The notes: generated by a model from the letters alone, not told the origin. 64,000 bases of DNA from Stenopsyche tienmushanensis (GCA_008973525.1 WACJ01000523.1:1922001-1986000), one strand, 5' to 3'; shown: positions 18,600 through 30,147, numbered from the stretch's first letter. Translations and numbers: made by a program.

Positions 18600-19358
18600 A
18601 TCGTCGCAGCTGTCATATGACAATAGATTTTTTTCTAATGGCAACACTGCCCAAACAATTGAGAGACTGTTGATTCAAATTTAATAAGGGGAATCATTTT
18701 TTTATATTTTTTACATGCTTTTAAAACCGGTATTTTTTTACACGAACAATATAAAAAATCCAATACATACGAAACTTTTTCGAGCGTGTTTTTTACAAGA
18801 GCGATACAATGGCGACACGCTTTAATTCGCATCTTCGGTCTTTGGTCGGTCGCATTGTGCGTTATGGCCAAATATTCAAATTTTCTCATACATCAAAAGC
18901 GCGCTTCGTACGGCGATTTTCGCTTTCTGCTCGTCGTTCGTGACGACGCATAATCGAAAATAAACGACTCGTCCGTGTGCTTCTTTTTTGCGCTGAAAAT
19001 AAAGCGCAGTTTTGTTGCTTTATGTAAATAGCCTCATTGCTTAGATATGCACCTTGTGGATTGTTAATTAACTCCCCTACCTGTTTTTAAATTACCTCGT
19101 CCGACGCTCGATTAGTTCAACGACATCAAAAAAGAAAATGTAGACCGAGGATAATTGAATCCAGGGTCGCATTTGGTCCTTTCGGAGTGCGCCTTTTCAG
19201 ATTTCAAAGCGAAAAATAGTCATTTTCAGGCAACACATTGAATCAGTAGAGCAAATCACGACCCGTCTCCTCGTTTGCTTTTACTATTTCGGAATATAGT
19301 CGTCATTATATATCTGTGGTACGACAGGAAGTCTAAGAATGAGCTTAAAGAACTATGA
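18600..19358. other. No gene recognised
   Basis: AT-rich up to about 18900, then a moderately GC-richer stretch without coding signals or shared repeats. The short minus-strand frame at 18635-18889 has no family resemblance. Confidence 0.4.
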
Positions 19359-19369
19359 TTAAGACGGAT

Positions 19370-19655
19370 TGATCAATAAATATTGAGATGACCACACTAG
19401 AAATGCTGAAGAAAATCCACAAAATGGTATTGAATGACTGTCAATTGAAAGTGCGCAAGCTAAAAGACATGATATGCATTTTAAAAAGTGCTGTACATCG
19501 TATATTGATTGAAAATTTGTGCATGAGAAAGCTGTGCGCAAGATGCGTTTGCACAATGGAACAATAACAGCGTCGCGAGAATGTTTCAAAGCAATAAAGC
19601 CGAGTTCTTGTGTCGATTCATGGATGAAACATGGGTCACACCGGAGACAAATTAA
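19370..19655 (+). mobile_element. mariner transposase N-terminal fragment
   Basis: Frames in order read HKMVLNDCQLKVRKLKDM, then SAVHRILIENLCMRKLCAR, and end near MDETWV with the first catalytic Asp region. This is the HTH-to-first-Asp part of a mariner transposase. Related fragments occur at 26200-26440 (minus), 45170-45320 (plus), 60560-60680 (minus) and 20990-21096 (minus). It stops at the junction with LINE sequence near 19660. Confidence 0.7.
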
Positions 19656-19689
19656 TATATTGGGGGGAATTCTAGTCTCAATATAAGAC

Positions 19690-19885
19690 CCCGGGTATGC
19701 ATTTTTCAGCGAAAATGCCGCAAAGAGCCCTAAAAGAGCGGAGGAGTGGCCAAGAAGTATGTGTGTTCAACCGGTCCGCTTCTCGGATCGCTGACACGAC
19801 GATTGAACGCTTCGTGATCGGACGCCATGCCCAAGCATGTCCACAGAACACGATCTACGTCCATGAACAGTCTTCAAAATGATCA
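19690..19885 (-). mobile_element. R1-LINE 3' end fragment
   Basis: The reverse strand carries the GTCAGCGATCCGAGAAGCGG-ACCGGTTGAACACA block that recurs throughout the window, followed by a CTCCGCTCTTTTAGGGC-type block. In the clearer copies at 16800 and 63770 this block encodes the region just after the C-terminal ORF2 zinc knuckle. It abuts a mariner fragment of opposite strand. Confidence 0.65.
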
Positions 19886-19889
19886 ACGA

Positions 19890-20265
19890 ATTACTTCCTC
19901 GTGCATCGTATTCGCCACAAATTTAGCCCCTTCAGATTATTTTCTTTTTCCAAACTTAAAAAATGTCAAAATGAAAGAAATCGATGGTTGAGTGCCATTT
20001 TGAGGAGCTCGACAGTTCTCACTATAAACAGGGTATCGAAGCTGTCGAACATCGCTGGGAAAAGTGTATCGAGTTAAAAGAGACTATGTTTAGAAATAAA
20101 GATTTTTTTACATATTTTTTTGTGTTTTCTTTTTCTTATTTAGGCAACTCTTGTACCCCATGCTATACAATGAGGATATTATTTATCGCAATTCTTGCAT
20201 CTATCATAAAAATAAGAAATTGAGACTAAAAAATGAGTATTTCCATCGTTTATCCAACTTTTACT
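19890..20265 (+). mobile_element. Further transposase C-terminal-like sequence
   Basis: Between 19920 and 20080 fragments read ATNLAPSDYFLFPNLKN and then VECHFEELDSSHYKQGIE, VEHRWEKCIELK. These are the mariner block after the last catalytic Asp (APSDYFLF) and the closing Trp helix. It probably is the second half of the mariner whose first half is at 19370-19655, so the LINE piece lies between the two. Confidence 0.65.
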
Positions 20266-20269
20266 ATTA

Positions 20270-20370
20270 GAAGTCATTGGGAGACTGGGACTTTGAAGGA
20301 CAGGAGAAGACCGGGCCGCCCAATTTTACTAAATTGTACTACCTTCTACGAAAACAAAATGTTTAATATC
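20270..20370 (+). mobile_element. mariner linker fragment (WDFEGQEKTGRP type)
   Basis: GGGAGACTGGGACTTTGAAG followed by GACAGGAGAAGACCGGGCCG encodes a WDFE-type and GRP-containing linker between the two HTH motifs of a mariner transposase. The same block is found at 22440-22480, 22885-22945, 32070-32135 and 63353-63410, all on the minus strand. Confidence 0.5.
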
Positions 20371-20575
20371 ATTTGAAAAGAAGTCACTTCTAAAGATTAC
20401 ACAGTGCTAATATCTTGGTGTCGCATTTGGATGTTATTTGATTTCTTTGTTAGATCGGGTAGTTCTGGGACTACCTCAAGATGGACTACGCCATGGACAA
20501 TATCATATCTCGATTATATATTTTGCATTAAAACAACCTTCAAAATGTGAATTTATCGATCGAATATTAAACATA

Positions 20576-21219
20576 TTAGGTCCTCCCGAAAGTAATCCAT
20601 TATTTTCGCACGCCCTCGTTTGAGTTCATTTTGTTGCCAGATACAGTAAATCTCTGTATTTTTTCCTTGTTGTATGATTCATCAGCTAAAATTTGTGCAT
20701 AGTAAATCTTATTTTATCTTTAAGGATAAACATGGCGATGTCCAAAAACAAATAAAGAAAATATTCGACGTCGTAAGCTGGCGTTTTTTATTCAAGACAT
20801 CACCAATTATATTTATGGACTAGGCGAAATTCGGCAATCACTTCTTTATTGGAACTACAATCACTCTTTTCCTGGAGTATCCTTTTTAGATCAGCAAACA
20901 TGTAGTAATCGCTGGGAGTCAGATCTAAACAGCGCTCTGAATTGTGGACGCGTTGACCGTGTGTAAGCAAACGAGGTACCCACTTCGAATAGAGCTTTCT
21001 CATATGCAAATGTTGATGCAAAATGGCGAATTTACTGCCTTCTGATATCTTTAAGATGTCAGTTGTCTCACACAACTTCAGTTTGTAATGGGCCAAAACT
21101 ATTTAGTAAAAAATCATTTGGATTCGATTTCTAAAAAGGGGATATAAAAATTGCAGAAGAGGTGGGATCAAATGTTTAACAATGAAAAATAATAATGGAT
21201 TTCTTTCGAAATAATAATA
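20576..21219 (-). mobile_element. Internally deleted mariner element
   Basis: The left terminus is TTAGGTCCTCCCGAAAGTAA after TA. A degenerate inverse of the same (AATAATGGATTTCTTTCG) lies at about 21185-21215. The minus-strand frame 21096-20800 runs LHMRKLYSKWVPRLLTHGQR, VHNSERCLDL and then directly TPSDYYMFADLKRILQEKS. The whole central catalytic domain, including the first Asp block, is missing in frame, while the APSDYY-F end is kept. Confidence 0.75.
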
Positions 21220-21900
21220 TGATTGGAATATAATTTATACTCCAAGAATAGATATTTATATATTAATTTTTGAGATTGAATCTATATTTTAAATTATTGT
21301 TGCAAATTATAAGCGGTCATGATCGACTCGATTAATCGTCTTGGTATTTATCATCAGAATTATTTGTAAATAAGATGGGAAGAGCATTTTTTCTGGATTT
21401 TAAAAATAAAACCTGGACGTCAGAGGGTCGACCTGTGAAACGACCGGTAGCTGGACAGGTGGATAAAATTAGAAAAATATGCAATGCACAACGCACGTGA
21501 TCACCTCAGGATATGGATGAACGGAAGCGCCTTTGTATTGGACACAAATGCTGCTGATCAAATCAGCTGTGAACTATTCGGACCGAAATGAAGGACGAAG
21601 GACGACGATCATGCCGTGTGGAAGCCTCGATCCAGTTCGGTAAGTTATTCATTCATTTGTCCTAGATGTCGGCTCTAGGATGACATAAGCGATCGAGACT
21701 GGAATGGACAAACGCTCAGAAATAAATGGAAGCCGGTGGTGTCGTCGAATCGGCATCGAAGACGATAAATCATACCCTCGTCGAGAGAAGTTGCCGAATC
21801 GAATCCTGTTTCGCGGATGCACACCGTTAGAGCAATTTCACCTGCCTACAGGTGTGTGTGCTGCTCATCAGGGGATGTCAACTGCTCGAAGACCGTCCAC
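21220..21900. other. No gene recognised
   Basis: AT-rich at first, then a mixed-composition segment (21410-21900) with only short frames (21704-21910). I could not relate it to any family or to other parts of the window. Confidence 0.35.
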
Positions 21901-21904
21901 AAAC

Positions 21905-22480
21905 AAATAACTGGACTTGTTGGCATCGTCTGTTCGCTAATTCTGGCCGTTTTCTGGCAATTGCATCCTTTGGATTGTCTAGTTGGAAACAATATTTTGT
22001 TGAATTGATCGTTTCACCTTGCTGAAGTGGCTCATAATAAACTACCCCCTTCCAGTCTCACCAAATGCATAGCAAAACTTTTTTTGGATGTAGGCCAGAT
22101 TTAGCTACAATTAAAGCTTTTGTACACTTGATCCCAAACCGTTTATGTTGGATATTCTCATAGAGTATCCAACTTTCATCTCCAGTGACAAGTCTCTTCA
22201 AAAAATGTTGGCTATTATGTCGTTGGAGAAGAAGATCGCATGTTTAAATACGCTGAAGTTTATTTGAGTCAAGTCAGTTCATGAGGAAGCCACACATCTA
22301 AACAATGTAGCTCAATTTTGTCAGACGATTATGGACGGATGTTCGTGGAATTTCTAGATTGTTAGCTATGTATTGTAGATTTCTTCAGTGCTATACGTCC
22401 ATATGAATTCAATTTGGCGCACAAACACAATTTGGGCGGACCGGTATTCTTCTGCTCTTCAAAGTCCCAGTCTTCCGTTG
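21905..22480 (-). mobile_element. mariner relic of the same family as 42310-43102
   Basis: Reading right to left, fragments give a GRPPKLCL-type linker, then LEIPRTSVHNRLTKLS, then TCDLLLQRHNSQHFLKRLVT with GDESWILYENIQ (first catalytic Asp), then PLQQGETIN, and finally RKRPELANR. Each piece has a near-identical counterpart in the 42310 element, including the KRPELANR block. Frameshifts are present and the second and third catalytic blocks are absent. Confidence 0.75.
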
Positions 22481-22606
22481 TTTTTAAATGGTCATCCAAT
22501 AAGCATAATGTTTATACGTGACGTCTTTTCGCTGACAAAAGATGTCTACACAAAAAAATGATTTCTATGGCCAAAATTAAAACATGCAACTCGAATAAAT
22601 ATCTTA

Positions 22607-22880
22607 TATATAAAAATGAATTGGGTTTTGTTCGTTCGAAATGCGCTGCCATATCGTTCATCGGATTGCGATAAAACTTCGTGCATTTATTGCTAAGGAT
22701 TCCGCAAGTAACATAGGCATAGTCTAATATATAAAAATCAGTGTTTGTTTGTTCGTATTTAATGCGCTGCCATACCGTTCATTCAATTGCGATAAAACTG
22801 CACCAACTTATTGTTTGCACTTTTTTAAATAATATAGTATAATTAACTTACAGTAGATCTTGTATATAAAAATCCGTTGT
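22607..22880 (+). mobile_element. Helitron-like repeat, 5' ends only (copy A)
   Basis: It starts with TATATATAAAAATGAATTGG and TTCGTTCGAAATGCGCTGCC. A second near-homologous 5' unit starts at about 22725 and a third, abbreviated one at about 22857. The shared core is GCGCTGCCATACCGTTCAT followed by GATTGCGATAAAAC. The third unit is cut off where mariner sequence begins near 22880. Related copies lie at 29137-29525, 35490-35863 and 58021-58415. Confidence 0.6.
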
Positions 22881-22884
22881 AGAT

Positions 22885-22985
22885 TTTGGGCGGTCCGGTA
22901 TTCTCCTGTCCTTAAAAGTCTCGGTCGTCTGTCGTTTTTCAATGATTTAATGTGGTTTTTGATGTAAATCTTAATGTTTTAGCAA
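22885..22985 (-). mobile_element. mariner linker fragment
   Basis: GGGCGGTCCGGTATTCTCCT and GTCCTTAAAAGTCTCGG match the GRP-linker block of 20270-20370 in reverse orientation. Nothing else of that mariner is visible here. Confidence 0.45.
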
Positions 22986-23039
22986 TCGCCTTGATGTAGA
23001 AGGTTTTTGAAAGCTAGGCGTTTCCAAATTTATTGTCAT

Positions 23040-24350
23040 TTTGGGTCGCATTTAAGTTTGTCCATGCTTAATATCACATCCGATTCTGAATTATGTTGTT
23101 GGTTTGGCGCCGATATATTGTATGAGAGGTCCGCGACCTTGGGTTGGGGGGTCCGGTGGTGGGGCCGACCGCCTTCGAGTTGGTCTCCGCCTCCGCTTCG
23201 GCGATTGTGCACCTCTGCAGCCACTTTACGGAGGCTCCCCAGTCCGTTCGGGCCGCGCGTCAAAGTCGCACCTGTCCTCCACCTCTGGTCTTCTGCGCAG
23301 AGGTAAAGTCGGTGCGCACTCGTCGGAGCCCCCTTAGGCCTTCGCCCTTTGCATTCCGCCTTCCTCACTCCGCTCGCGGTCGTCCTCGGATCGAAGCGTC
23401 GGCGATCAGCCGGGCTCGCGCGTCGAGTCCCGTTTCGCCGGTCACATCCTAAACCGGCTTCCTAACGACGGGTAGTTTTCATATTTTCCAAGTGCATCGC
23501 CGCGATATGCGATTCGCCTCTTCGATTTCGAATCGCAGCGATCTTCGATCGAGTAGGTAGAATCTACAAATGCAGGATGCATTTGTGCATTCGAAAATTG
23601 GACCGAAACCGCTCCCCAATCCTCTAACGCTCTCAAGGCTGTAATAATCGCCGTCTCACAAAAGAGAAAGGATCGACATTGTCTCGGATGGAAGGAAACC
23701 AAATATCCTCCGTTTCGAATGGCGAACATTGTGCAATCCCAAATGTGCTCTAACGTCACGATCTGATCGCATTTCAGCAAGGATCCAGGATTGCAACGGC
23801 GTTTCAAATCCGAATTTGATCGTACACAGCTTTCATTCGATTCGCATTTATCGTCGTTCATCGTACGCGATAAAAACGAATCAACATTGGCAGGAAACGC
23901 AATCAAAATACGAATAAAACCTGTTTGGGTGGCGATAATCTCGAGTGGGTGGGATGGCATCGAGATGCATTCGTTTCTGCCAAACGACGTGGAAAACTCG
24001 TGACAGCATCGATTTGCATACGCGTCGTCGGAACGAGGATCCTTCCCTCTTCGGAGAAGACGCTCCAGGATAAATTTTTCGACGCCTGAAGGCTCGCTTA
24101 TCTTCGATTTCGATGAAATCCGGCTGAGGTCGACGCGTCTCCTTCGTCTTCTTTGTCTCCTCAGAGCAACAACCGGTTGGACAGCCGGGCGTTCTCTGCC
24201 ATGTTTATCTTTACAGCATCATCGTCGTCCTCTTCGATATTCTCAATTCACCTTTTTCACCTCCCAACTAGGTGTGTGCGTTTGTGTGTTCGAGTGCGGG
24301 CCCCCAACGCTGCAGACTCTTCCGCCGTTCTCCACTTCAGAGGTAAGATC
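23040..24350. promoter_or_regulatory. CpG-rich island, candidate promoter/untranslated first exon
   Basis: Sequence from about 23110 to 23460 is strongly GC- and CpG-rich, unlike the AT-rich surroundings. It has no repeat shared with the window. Up to 24341 the composition stays intermediate with many TCG/CGA, and it ends at CTTCAGAGGTAAGATC, a good splice-donor context (GT at 24343). This is what the 5' part of a gene on the plus strand would look like, with the first coding exon beyond the window. The 110-codon minus frame at 23036-23368 and overlapping plus frames are Arg/Pro-rich and look like GC-driven open frames. Alternative: a GC-rich transposon remnant. Confidence 0.3.
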
Positions 24351-25400
24351 ACCAAAACATTCTTATTAAATCATCGAAATTTAAGCTAAAATACTGTGCT
24401 GTGTAATATATAATAAAATAGGCTCGATATATACGACGGACACGGATATACAAAAAAAAAACAATCATTTCAATAAAGACGCCCAATCTTTAAATACAAA
24501 TAAAACAAGCTATATATAAAATATTTAATTAATTTTTATTTTATTTAAAAGTATATTTTATGGCATTAAATATTAAATATAAAATCATTCAAATATATAT
24601 CGCAAATTTGCTTGGCGGTACATATTCAATAAATCTAATTTTCGATGATTTCATTGCATAAATCTGTCTGAATTTCTTAGATTCAATAATTTAAACATGT
24701 TATTTATATTTTATAATAATTTGCCATACATGTTTAAATAATTTACAATAAGTTTGAGCGATGTTGCTTCAGTAATATGGTCGTTATGACTTTTAAAAGA
24801 TTGAGCGTCTCCATTGAAAGACTCTCTTATCGAGGGACTTCCGACGGTCTGATCGCTTAAATTGGCGGCCACATCGATAAATCTTGGCTGTAACAAAGAG
24901 GTCGCTCGAAAAAGGCTCCACAGCTCCCGGACAAGGAAGTCGCTCGATAGACGGACGAGAAACGAGTATATAATATATTATGTTCGTCTTTTACGAAGCG
25001 AATTTGTGATCAGCCTTCGGGTGCATAAAGCATGCCATCAAAAATGCAAGACGGCCGATGCCATCTTTCCGCGATCGTTGCATATTCATCGAAGATGTTG
25101 AATAATTCGAGATCGTCTTCTTCCCTGTGATTTTATTAATTCAGTTGTCGGCTGCTACTATAATTGTTGCAATTTGTTGCATTTTCGAGCTGCCTCTCAA
25201 CAAAGGAGTCTCAGATTCTCAGCGCAAACGATGAATAGAGCATCGAGCGGATGCTTTATTTAATCTCTTTGATAACGACTCTTTTTTTTTGAAAATAATT
25301 CAAAGCGAAATCACAAACGTCAACCGTTGCTTTCACCTGCATTTTTTTCTTCTTTGGGCTTATAGTGACTACTGAATAAATGAGAATTTGGTTCGACTTA
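24351..25400. other. No gene recognised
   Basis: AT-rich to about 24750, then a mixed segment (24800-25260) without frames of note. Nothing was found shared with other parts of the window. Confidence 0.35.
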
Positions 25401-25934
25401 TATTAGATGGATCGAAAAGTCTTTGCCGTTTGTTTAACGATGAAAGAATTCATTTGATTTTTTTTCAATTTTATTCACAAAATCTTACTAAACATAATTT
25501 CCTTCATTCATCATCAAATGGTTTTTAGCTCAGCGAAAGTCATTGACGTTTACGACTTATGTTGTCACATAAACAACCCATTTTTCATCCCCATTCGGTG
25601 CAAAAAGGGACGAACTTTTTGTTTTGACAACAAAACTTTGCACGTGTTTCATCGCTCTCCTTTGTTGTCTTCATACGATTCGTGCGGCATCCAAGCATCC
25701 ATTTGATGCGTTTAAAACAGGGTCGTAACCGGGACGTGGCAAAGCAAGCGCCCGCCACGGGCACAACTGGGTTTGGGGCGCAAAACGCAGAATATCGAAA
25801 GAATACCCGGTCGAGAGTTGCACATGGTTTTTATTTTACTCAACCATTCTACTTTACATGCATCAACACCGATTGACTCTGTACGTTTTTATAATATAAT
25901 ACTAAGTTTTCTAGTTCCTCTTTTCTTTGTTATT

Positions 25935-26150
25935 CAGGGGTCGCAAAAGCGGACCGATTGAGCATACAAACCTTATAGCCACTCTGTCCTCTTTTATGGT
26001 ATTTTGCGACCTTTTCGTTGATAAATGCGTACACCATATGATCTGTACGATCACAGAAGTCCCTCCAGAGGCTAATTTACCTAGGTGGCTTGCGCCAAAT
26101 GAAGTTGTGCGCGAGACTGGCCACTCGAAGTTGCCAGTAATTAAGTTTTA
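25935..26150 (+). mobile_element. R1-LINE 3' end fragment
   Basis: GGGGTCGCAAAAGCGGACCG-ATTGAGCATACAAACC, CTCTTTTATGG, GATAAATGCGTACACC and GATCACAGAAGTCCCTCC-GAGGCTAATTTACC follow the order seen in the 60245-60480 and 63770-64000 copies. It abuts an antisense mariner fragment on its right. Confidence 0.65.
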
Positions 26151-26544
26151 TGGAGGATCCCCATATTCCTTTGTCGCATGCGTGAATTGATGGACCCATG
26201 TTTCATCCATGGTTATAAATCGGCTTTATTACTGTGAAACTTTGCCAAAAACTCGTTTAAAACACCTTCACGACGCTGTTTTCATTTTATTGTGCGGCAC
26301 CCATCTTGCGCACAGCTTTATCATGTCTAAATTTTCAGTCAATATGCGATGTACAGCACTTTTTCAAATGCCTACCATGCAATACTATTTTGTGGATTTC
26401 TTCACCGTTCCTGGCGTGGTCACCTCACTTGTTTGATTTTCGTTTTCTATATTTATTCCAGAATTTACACCCAGGCTGTTCTAAATATTTAAATTAAGTG
26501 AATAAGATTGCACAAAAATAGATCAACTTTTTTTTCTTGGATCG

Positions 26545-26640
26545 CGAGCCGCTCATTTGTCGTATCAGCGATCCGAAAAGCGGACCGATTGATCATACAA
26601 ACCACTCCGTCCTCTTTTAGGGCATTTTCTATGATCTATA
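26545..26640 (+). mobile_element. R1-LINE 3' end fragment (short)
   Basis: GGATCGCGAGCCGCTCATTT, then TCAGCGATCCGAAAAGCGGA and GTCCTCTTTTAGGGCATTTT. This is the same block as the other copies, truncated after about 95 bp. Confidence 0.6.
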
Positions 26641-26899
26641 TGTCATAGTATTTTTTTACAACAGTACAACATACATTATAACTTTAAAGGAGGGAGGGGG
26701 GCGTTAAGTTAGATACTTGCACGTTTTAAATGCTCTTAATCAAAGATCACTTCAACATAAATTAAATTTATGGCTTTTGTGGCCTCGGCCCTGATCGAAA
26801 AACAGCAGTTCTTAAGTCTTCACAGTGTTTGGATACAGACTGAGCTCAAACAGACGTCTATGAAAATCGGCAAGGATTTATCGATACACTTGATACCAG

Positions 26900-28100
26900 G
26901 GATTTATGTTTGAAATATTAAAATTGATTGTTTATTTAGGGGTGTTTATTAATGTGAAGATATTCGAATTCATCAAAATAAATTTTAGGTATTAAAAATA
27001 TTCAGTCTCCTATGAAAAAATTGTGTCGCTGGCGGTTAAGTGGTTAATGCGGTGTCGATGATATTATCGGTATAAAAACGACAGTGAAACGAATGAAATA
27101 TTGCCTCCTGCAATGCAAATGCAGGCATTCAAATATAATCCGGAATTTTGCTATACAAATTTATTAATGATCCTTATTAATACAAATGGAGTATCTTATT
27201 TTTCTAAACATACTTCCCTTCATTAGAAATACATTAATTCCATCGGATAGGAAGCTTCTTGATCTCGTCGCTGTAGAAATAAGTCAAGAAGTAGCATCCT
27301 CTGTTGCGCAACGCGTAATTATTCATTTTCTCGTAAACGAAGGCTTAAATACAAGTAAAATTTTGTGAAGACTTGCGGCACAGTTCATTGATATTACTCT
27401 AAGACTCAAGTGTTAAGGATTAGACCCAAAAGTTTTTATAAAAATATTATAATTCATTAAATAAATCCCAGTCTGGGCACATAGCAAATATATAGGAAGA
27501 TAAACCTAAACAAAATACATATGCGATTGTGAATTTGGCTCGATAACAATATTGTCTAAAGTATTGATTAATAGGATGAAAATAGAGTAAAAATTATAGT
27601 ATTGGTGGGCGGTAGGGACCAGCCTAAAAATTTTATGTTAAAAAAATGCAGATTTAATGCGCTTTTAGAGATCAAAGTAATTTGCAAAGATTACTTAAAA
27701 ATTAAATGACCAAAAAGATTTATATATGATGAATATGACAGAAATAGTTCAGCCGAGAGGCGCTTCTTACACATTTTAAAGCAGTTCTTCTTCGTCAATT
27801 TCGAACCATCGATCGTTAAAGCCATTGATTGATTTGTGGACGCTATAATTTGCCTTTTAATGCGTTCAATAAACACCGCTTTGCAAAGTTTTTCAATGCA
27901 ATTACTAAGCGTTGTGCATTAGATACGCCAAGCGATTGCATTAATGCATCCTACCTACGGGTACATTTCAAATCAAATTACCCCGAGAAACGTAAATTCG
28001 CATTCTGATGAATGCACAATAAGTTCAATAAAAATGCACTTTACGCTTGTCCGTTTGAGCAATTTTGGGAAGTGCCATCCGCAAAATTATAAATGTGTAT
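26900..28100. other. No gene recognised
   Basis: AT-rich. Short frames at 27186-27368 and 27691-27876 have no family resemblance. No shared repeat was found. Confidence 0.35.
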
Positions 28101-28111
28101 ATTCATGCATC

Positions 28112-28543
28112 TCACCAGCATGACGAAAGCTACTAAATCGAGATATTTCCGCTAAAATCTGGACGCTTGGAAATGGTGGCGTAACTACTAATTGGCAAGC
28201 TTAGGCAATGTCTATGGGCAGTAACTGTCTAATCTATGTATATATATATATATATATATACAGTATATATATGCTTTTCAAATTGTTATTTTATCCTTTC
28301 CCTACCGGTGATGTATTTACTACACATTGACTCTAATAATGGGAATATCGACATTAAATATAATAGACACGGGGTTCAGATTTTTTGTATTCATCCATAA
28401 TATAATTACGAATCACATCAAGGTATTATAGTATATAAGTATTCATCTGCAGCGACGGAAATAAATAATTTGTCGGGAAATCGGGAATTTTGCGAGTTTT
28501 CGTCCATTGATGATGTTATACGAAATGGGATCTCACGCGGTCA
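28112..28543 (+). repeat. hAT-associated repeat, copy 1
   Basis: About 430 bp nearly identical in order to 37572-38009. Marker blocks are AAATCTGGACGCTTGGAAA, GTGGCGTAACTACTAATTGG, GGGCAGTAACTGTCT, CCTTTCCCTACCGGTGATGT, CTCTAATAATGGGAATATCG and TTCATCTGCAGCGACGGAAA. This copy contains a (TA)n run at 28241-28270 that the other lacks. A third, short piece is at 60714-60780. The GTGGCGTAACTAC block resembles hAT termini. Confidence 0.65.
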
Positions 28544-28700
28544 TCAATTCGAACTTGCATTTAGATATCTGATGACGATACCTCCAACGAGTGTGGAGGC
28601 TGAGCGTGCATTTTCAGCAGCAGGTTTCAAAATCGACGATATATCGTTGCTCAGCACTTTAGCGCAGTTAGATATTTCACCATCCGATCCATGCCGATCT
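28544..28700 (+). mobile_element. hAT transposase C-terminal dimerisation fragment
   Basis: The plus frame reads FELAFRYLMTIPPTSVEAER and then RAFSAAGFKIDDISLLSTLA. This is the hAT-family dimerisation signature (P-T-S-x-x-x-E-R-x-F-S), which in full proteins lies at the carboxyl end. The rest of the transposase is missing upstream, where non-coding repeat sequence is found instead. It continues out of the conserved region near 28660. Confidence 0.75.
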
Positions 28701-29130
28701 GCGCAAATCTTCTGGCTAAGATTCCAGTCGATGAAGATGAGACATGCAACGAGTAGAAAGCCAACCGCAGCCGATGATGAAATCCAAGAAAGATGATTTA
28801 CCAGACATCCCACTGCGCCTTATCAAAACCGCACTTTCTTCCATTCCTCGCGCAATCTTGGACAATTTTCCACCGCGACGCACAACCGAACGGCGGCTTT
28901 GCCTCATTATAAAACACAATGCCACAATTATAGTCTTCCAGCAGCCAATTAAAGCCTGCAAACAACATCAACCATGTCAGCCAAACGCGCAAAAATAGTT
29001 TCAATCCTACCAAAGTTCCCTTTCGTAGATGCCCAAATAATGTTTCGAAAGTTATCGATCAACGAGGGACGCATATAGATTGGACGTGTTTATAAGTAAT
29101 GTCGTTTTTTTCACCCTCTGCCACCTTTAT
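28700..29130. other. Unassigned stretch next to the hAT fragment
   Basis: Both strands have frames of 60-85 codons (28744-28998 plus, 28798-29013 minus), with moderate GC and no recognised motif. A minus-strand piece reads LLEDYNCGIVFYNEAKPPFG, whose family I do not recognise. Confidence 0.3.
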
Positions 29131-29136
29131 TTTAAA

Positions 29137-29525
29137 CTAGCTGGTACCCAGCGCGTTGCTGCCACAAAAGTATTCTAAAAATATCGTTTGAAATTTGAAA
29201 GAGTTACCTAAGTTTTATTATAAATATGAACAAACATACAGATATTGATTTTAATATATGAGATCTACTGTAAGTTAATTGTACTATACCTATATTATTT
29301 GAGAAAGTGCAAACAATAAGTTGGCAAAGTTTTATCGCAATTGAATAAACGGTATGGCAGCGCATTAAATATGTACAAACAAAAATTGATTTTTATATAT
29401 TAGACTATACTTATGTTACTCGCGGAATCTTTAGCAATAAGTGGACGAAATTTTATCGCAATCTGATGAACGGTATGGCAGCTCATTTCGATCGAACAAA
29501 ACCCAATTCATTTTTATATATTGGA
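29137..29525 (-). mobile_element. Helitron-like repeat with three 5' units and one 3' end (copy B)
   Basis: On the minus strand it starts TCCAATATATAAAAATGAAT at 29525. Second and third TATATAAAAAT units start near 29400 and 29270. It ends with GGCAGCAACGCGCTGGGTAC-CAGCTAG, CTAG at 29137-29140, followed by T. The TC start and CTAG/T end are Helitron hallmarks. It has no ORF. Confidence 0.65.
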
Positions 29526-29529
29526 TTTC

Positions 29530-30145
29530 ATTATATTTGGGTTCATTATATTAAGGGTTTATAGCAGCAGAGGCGAATAACAAATTTTCGATCAAATACA
29601 TCTCCACTATGGAGAAAATGTCACCAATAATCATGACTACAGTCCAAATATGCATTTTTCTGTTGTCCAAGCAATCGATGGAAACATGCGTGGAGCCTTT
29701 TTGTTTGCTATTATTAAAATATTTTCGGACGGAAGCGACTTTCTTCTAGCATTAACATGCGTAAACACACTCGTTCCGTACAAATAGATTGCTCAATCGC
29801 TTATAAATTGAAAATCGAACGTTGTAAAACTTTCTATGTTCATATTTTGGAGATTTGACGGACAACATAATCGTTAAGTCATCGTTACCGGCAGGTGTCC
29901 ATACATTTTGCGCACTCGGCAATCGGTCGTAATTTCGATCCGCGGTCGTCTTCGGATTTCAAAATGCTGCATCTGCGCAGTTCAAGTTCAGGCAGATCGA
30001 CGATGCTTTGGATCTGTCGTTTTCTGGAAGCATTGCTATATTTTTAAATAGATCCAGTGGAACACCAGGAGATATTCTCGTCAATGAAAAGATGTCAAAT
30101 TCGTCAAAAAGTCAGATGGGGCTCTACTTACCCGATCGATCATTT
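29530..30145. other. No gene recognised
   Basis: Mixed composition with a GC-richer patch near 29930-30010. No frames or shared repeats were identified. Confidence 0.35.
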
Positions 30146-30147
30146 TC

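Larger units (their letters stand above)
25403..26893 (-). mobile_element. mariner element with embedded R1-LINE 3' fragments
   Basis: Left end TTAGATGGATCGAAAAGTCT then TTGCCG; right end (reverse complement) TCAAGTGTATCGATAAATCC then TTGCCGATTTT. TA is found outside each. The minus strand holds mariner transposase pieces: SAVHRILTENLDMIKLCARW (near 26350) and TMDETWVHQFTHATKEYGDP (near 26210-26160). Plus-strand R1-LINE 3' segments occupy about 25935-26150 and 26545-26640. Outer parts are shared with the 283-bp MITE at 15803-16085. An hAT-terminus-like block, CAGGGTCGTAACCGGGACGT, sits at about 25719. Confidence 0.6.

Noticed and set aside
23036..23452. Overlapping Arg/Pro-rich open frames of 77-110 codons on both strands, as a possible gene.
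   Set aside because: They are open on several frames at once because of GC-rich composition, with no recognisable domain. The segment is better described as a CpG-rich island.
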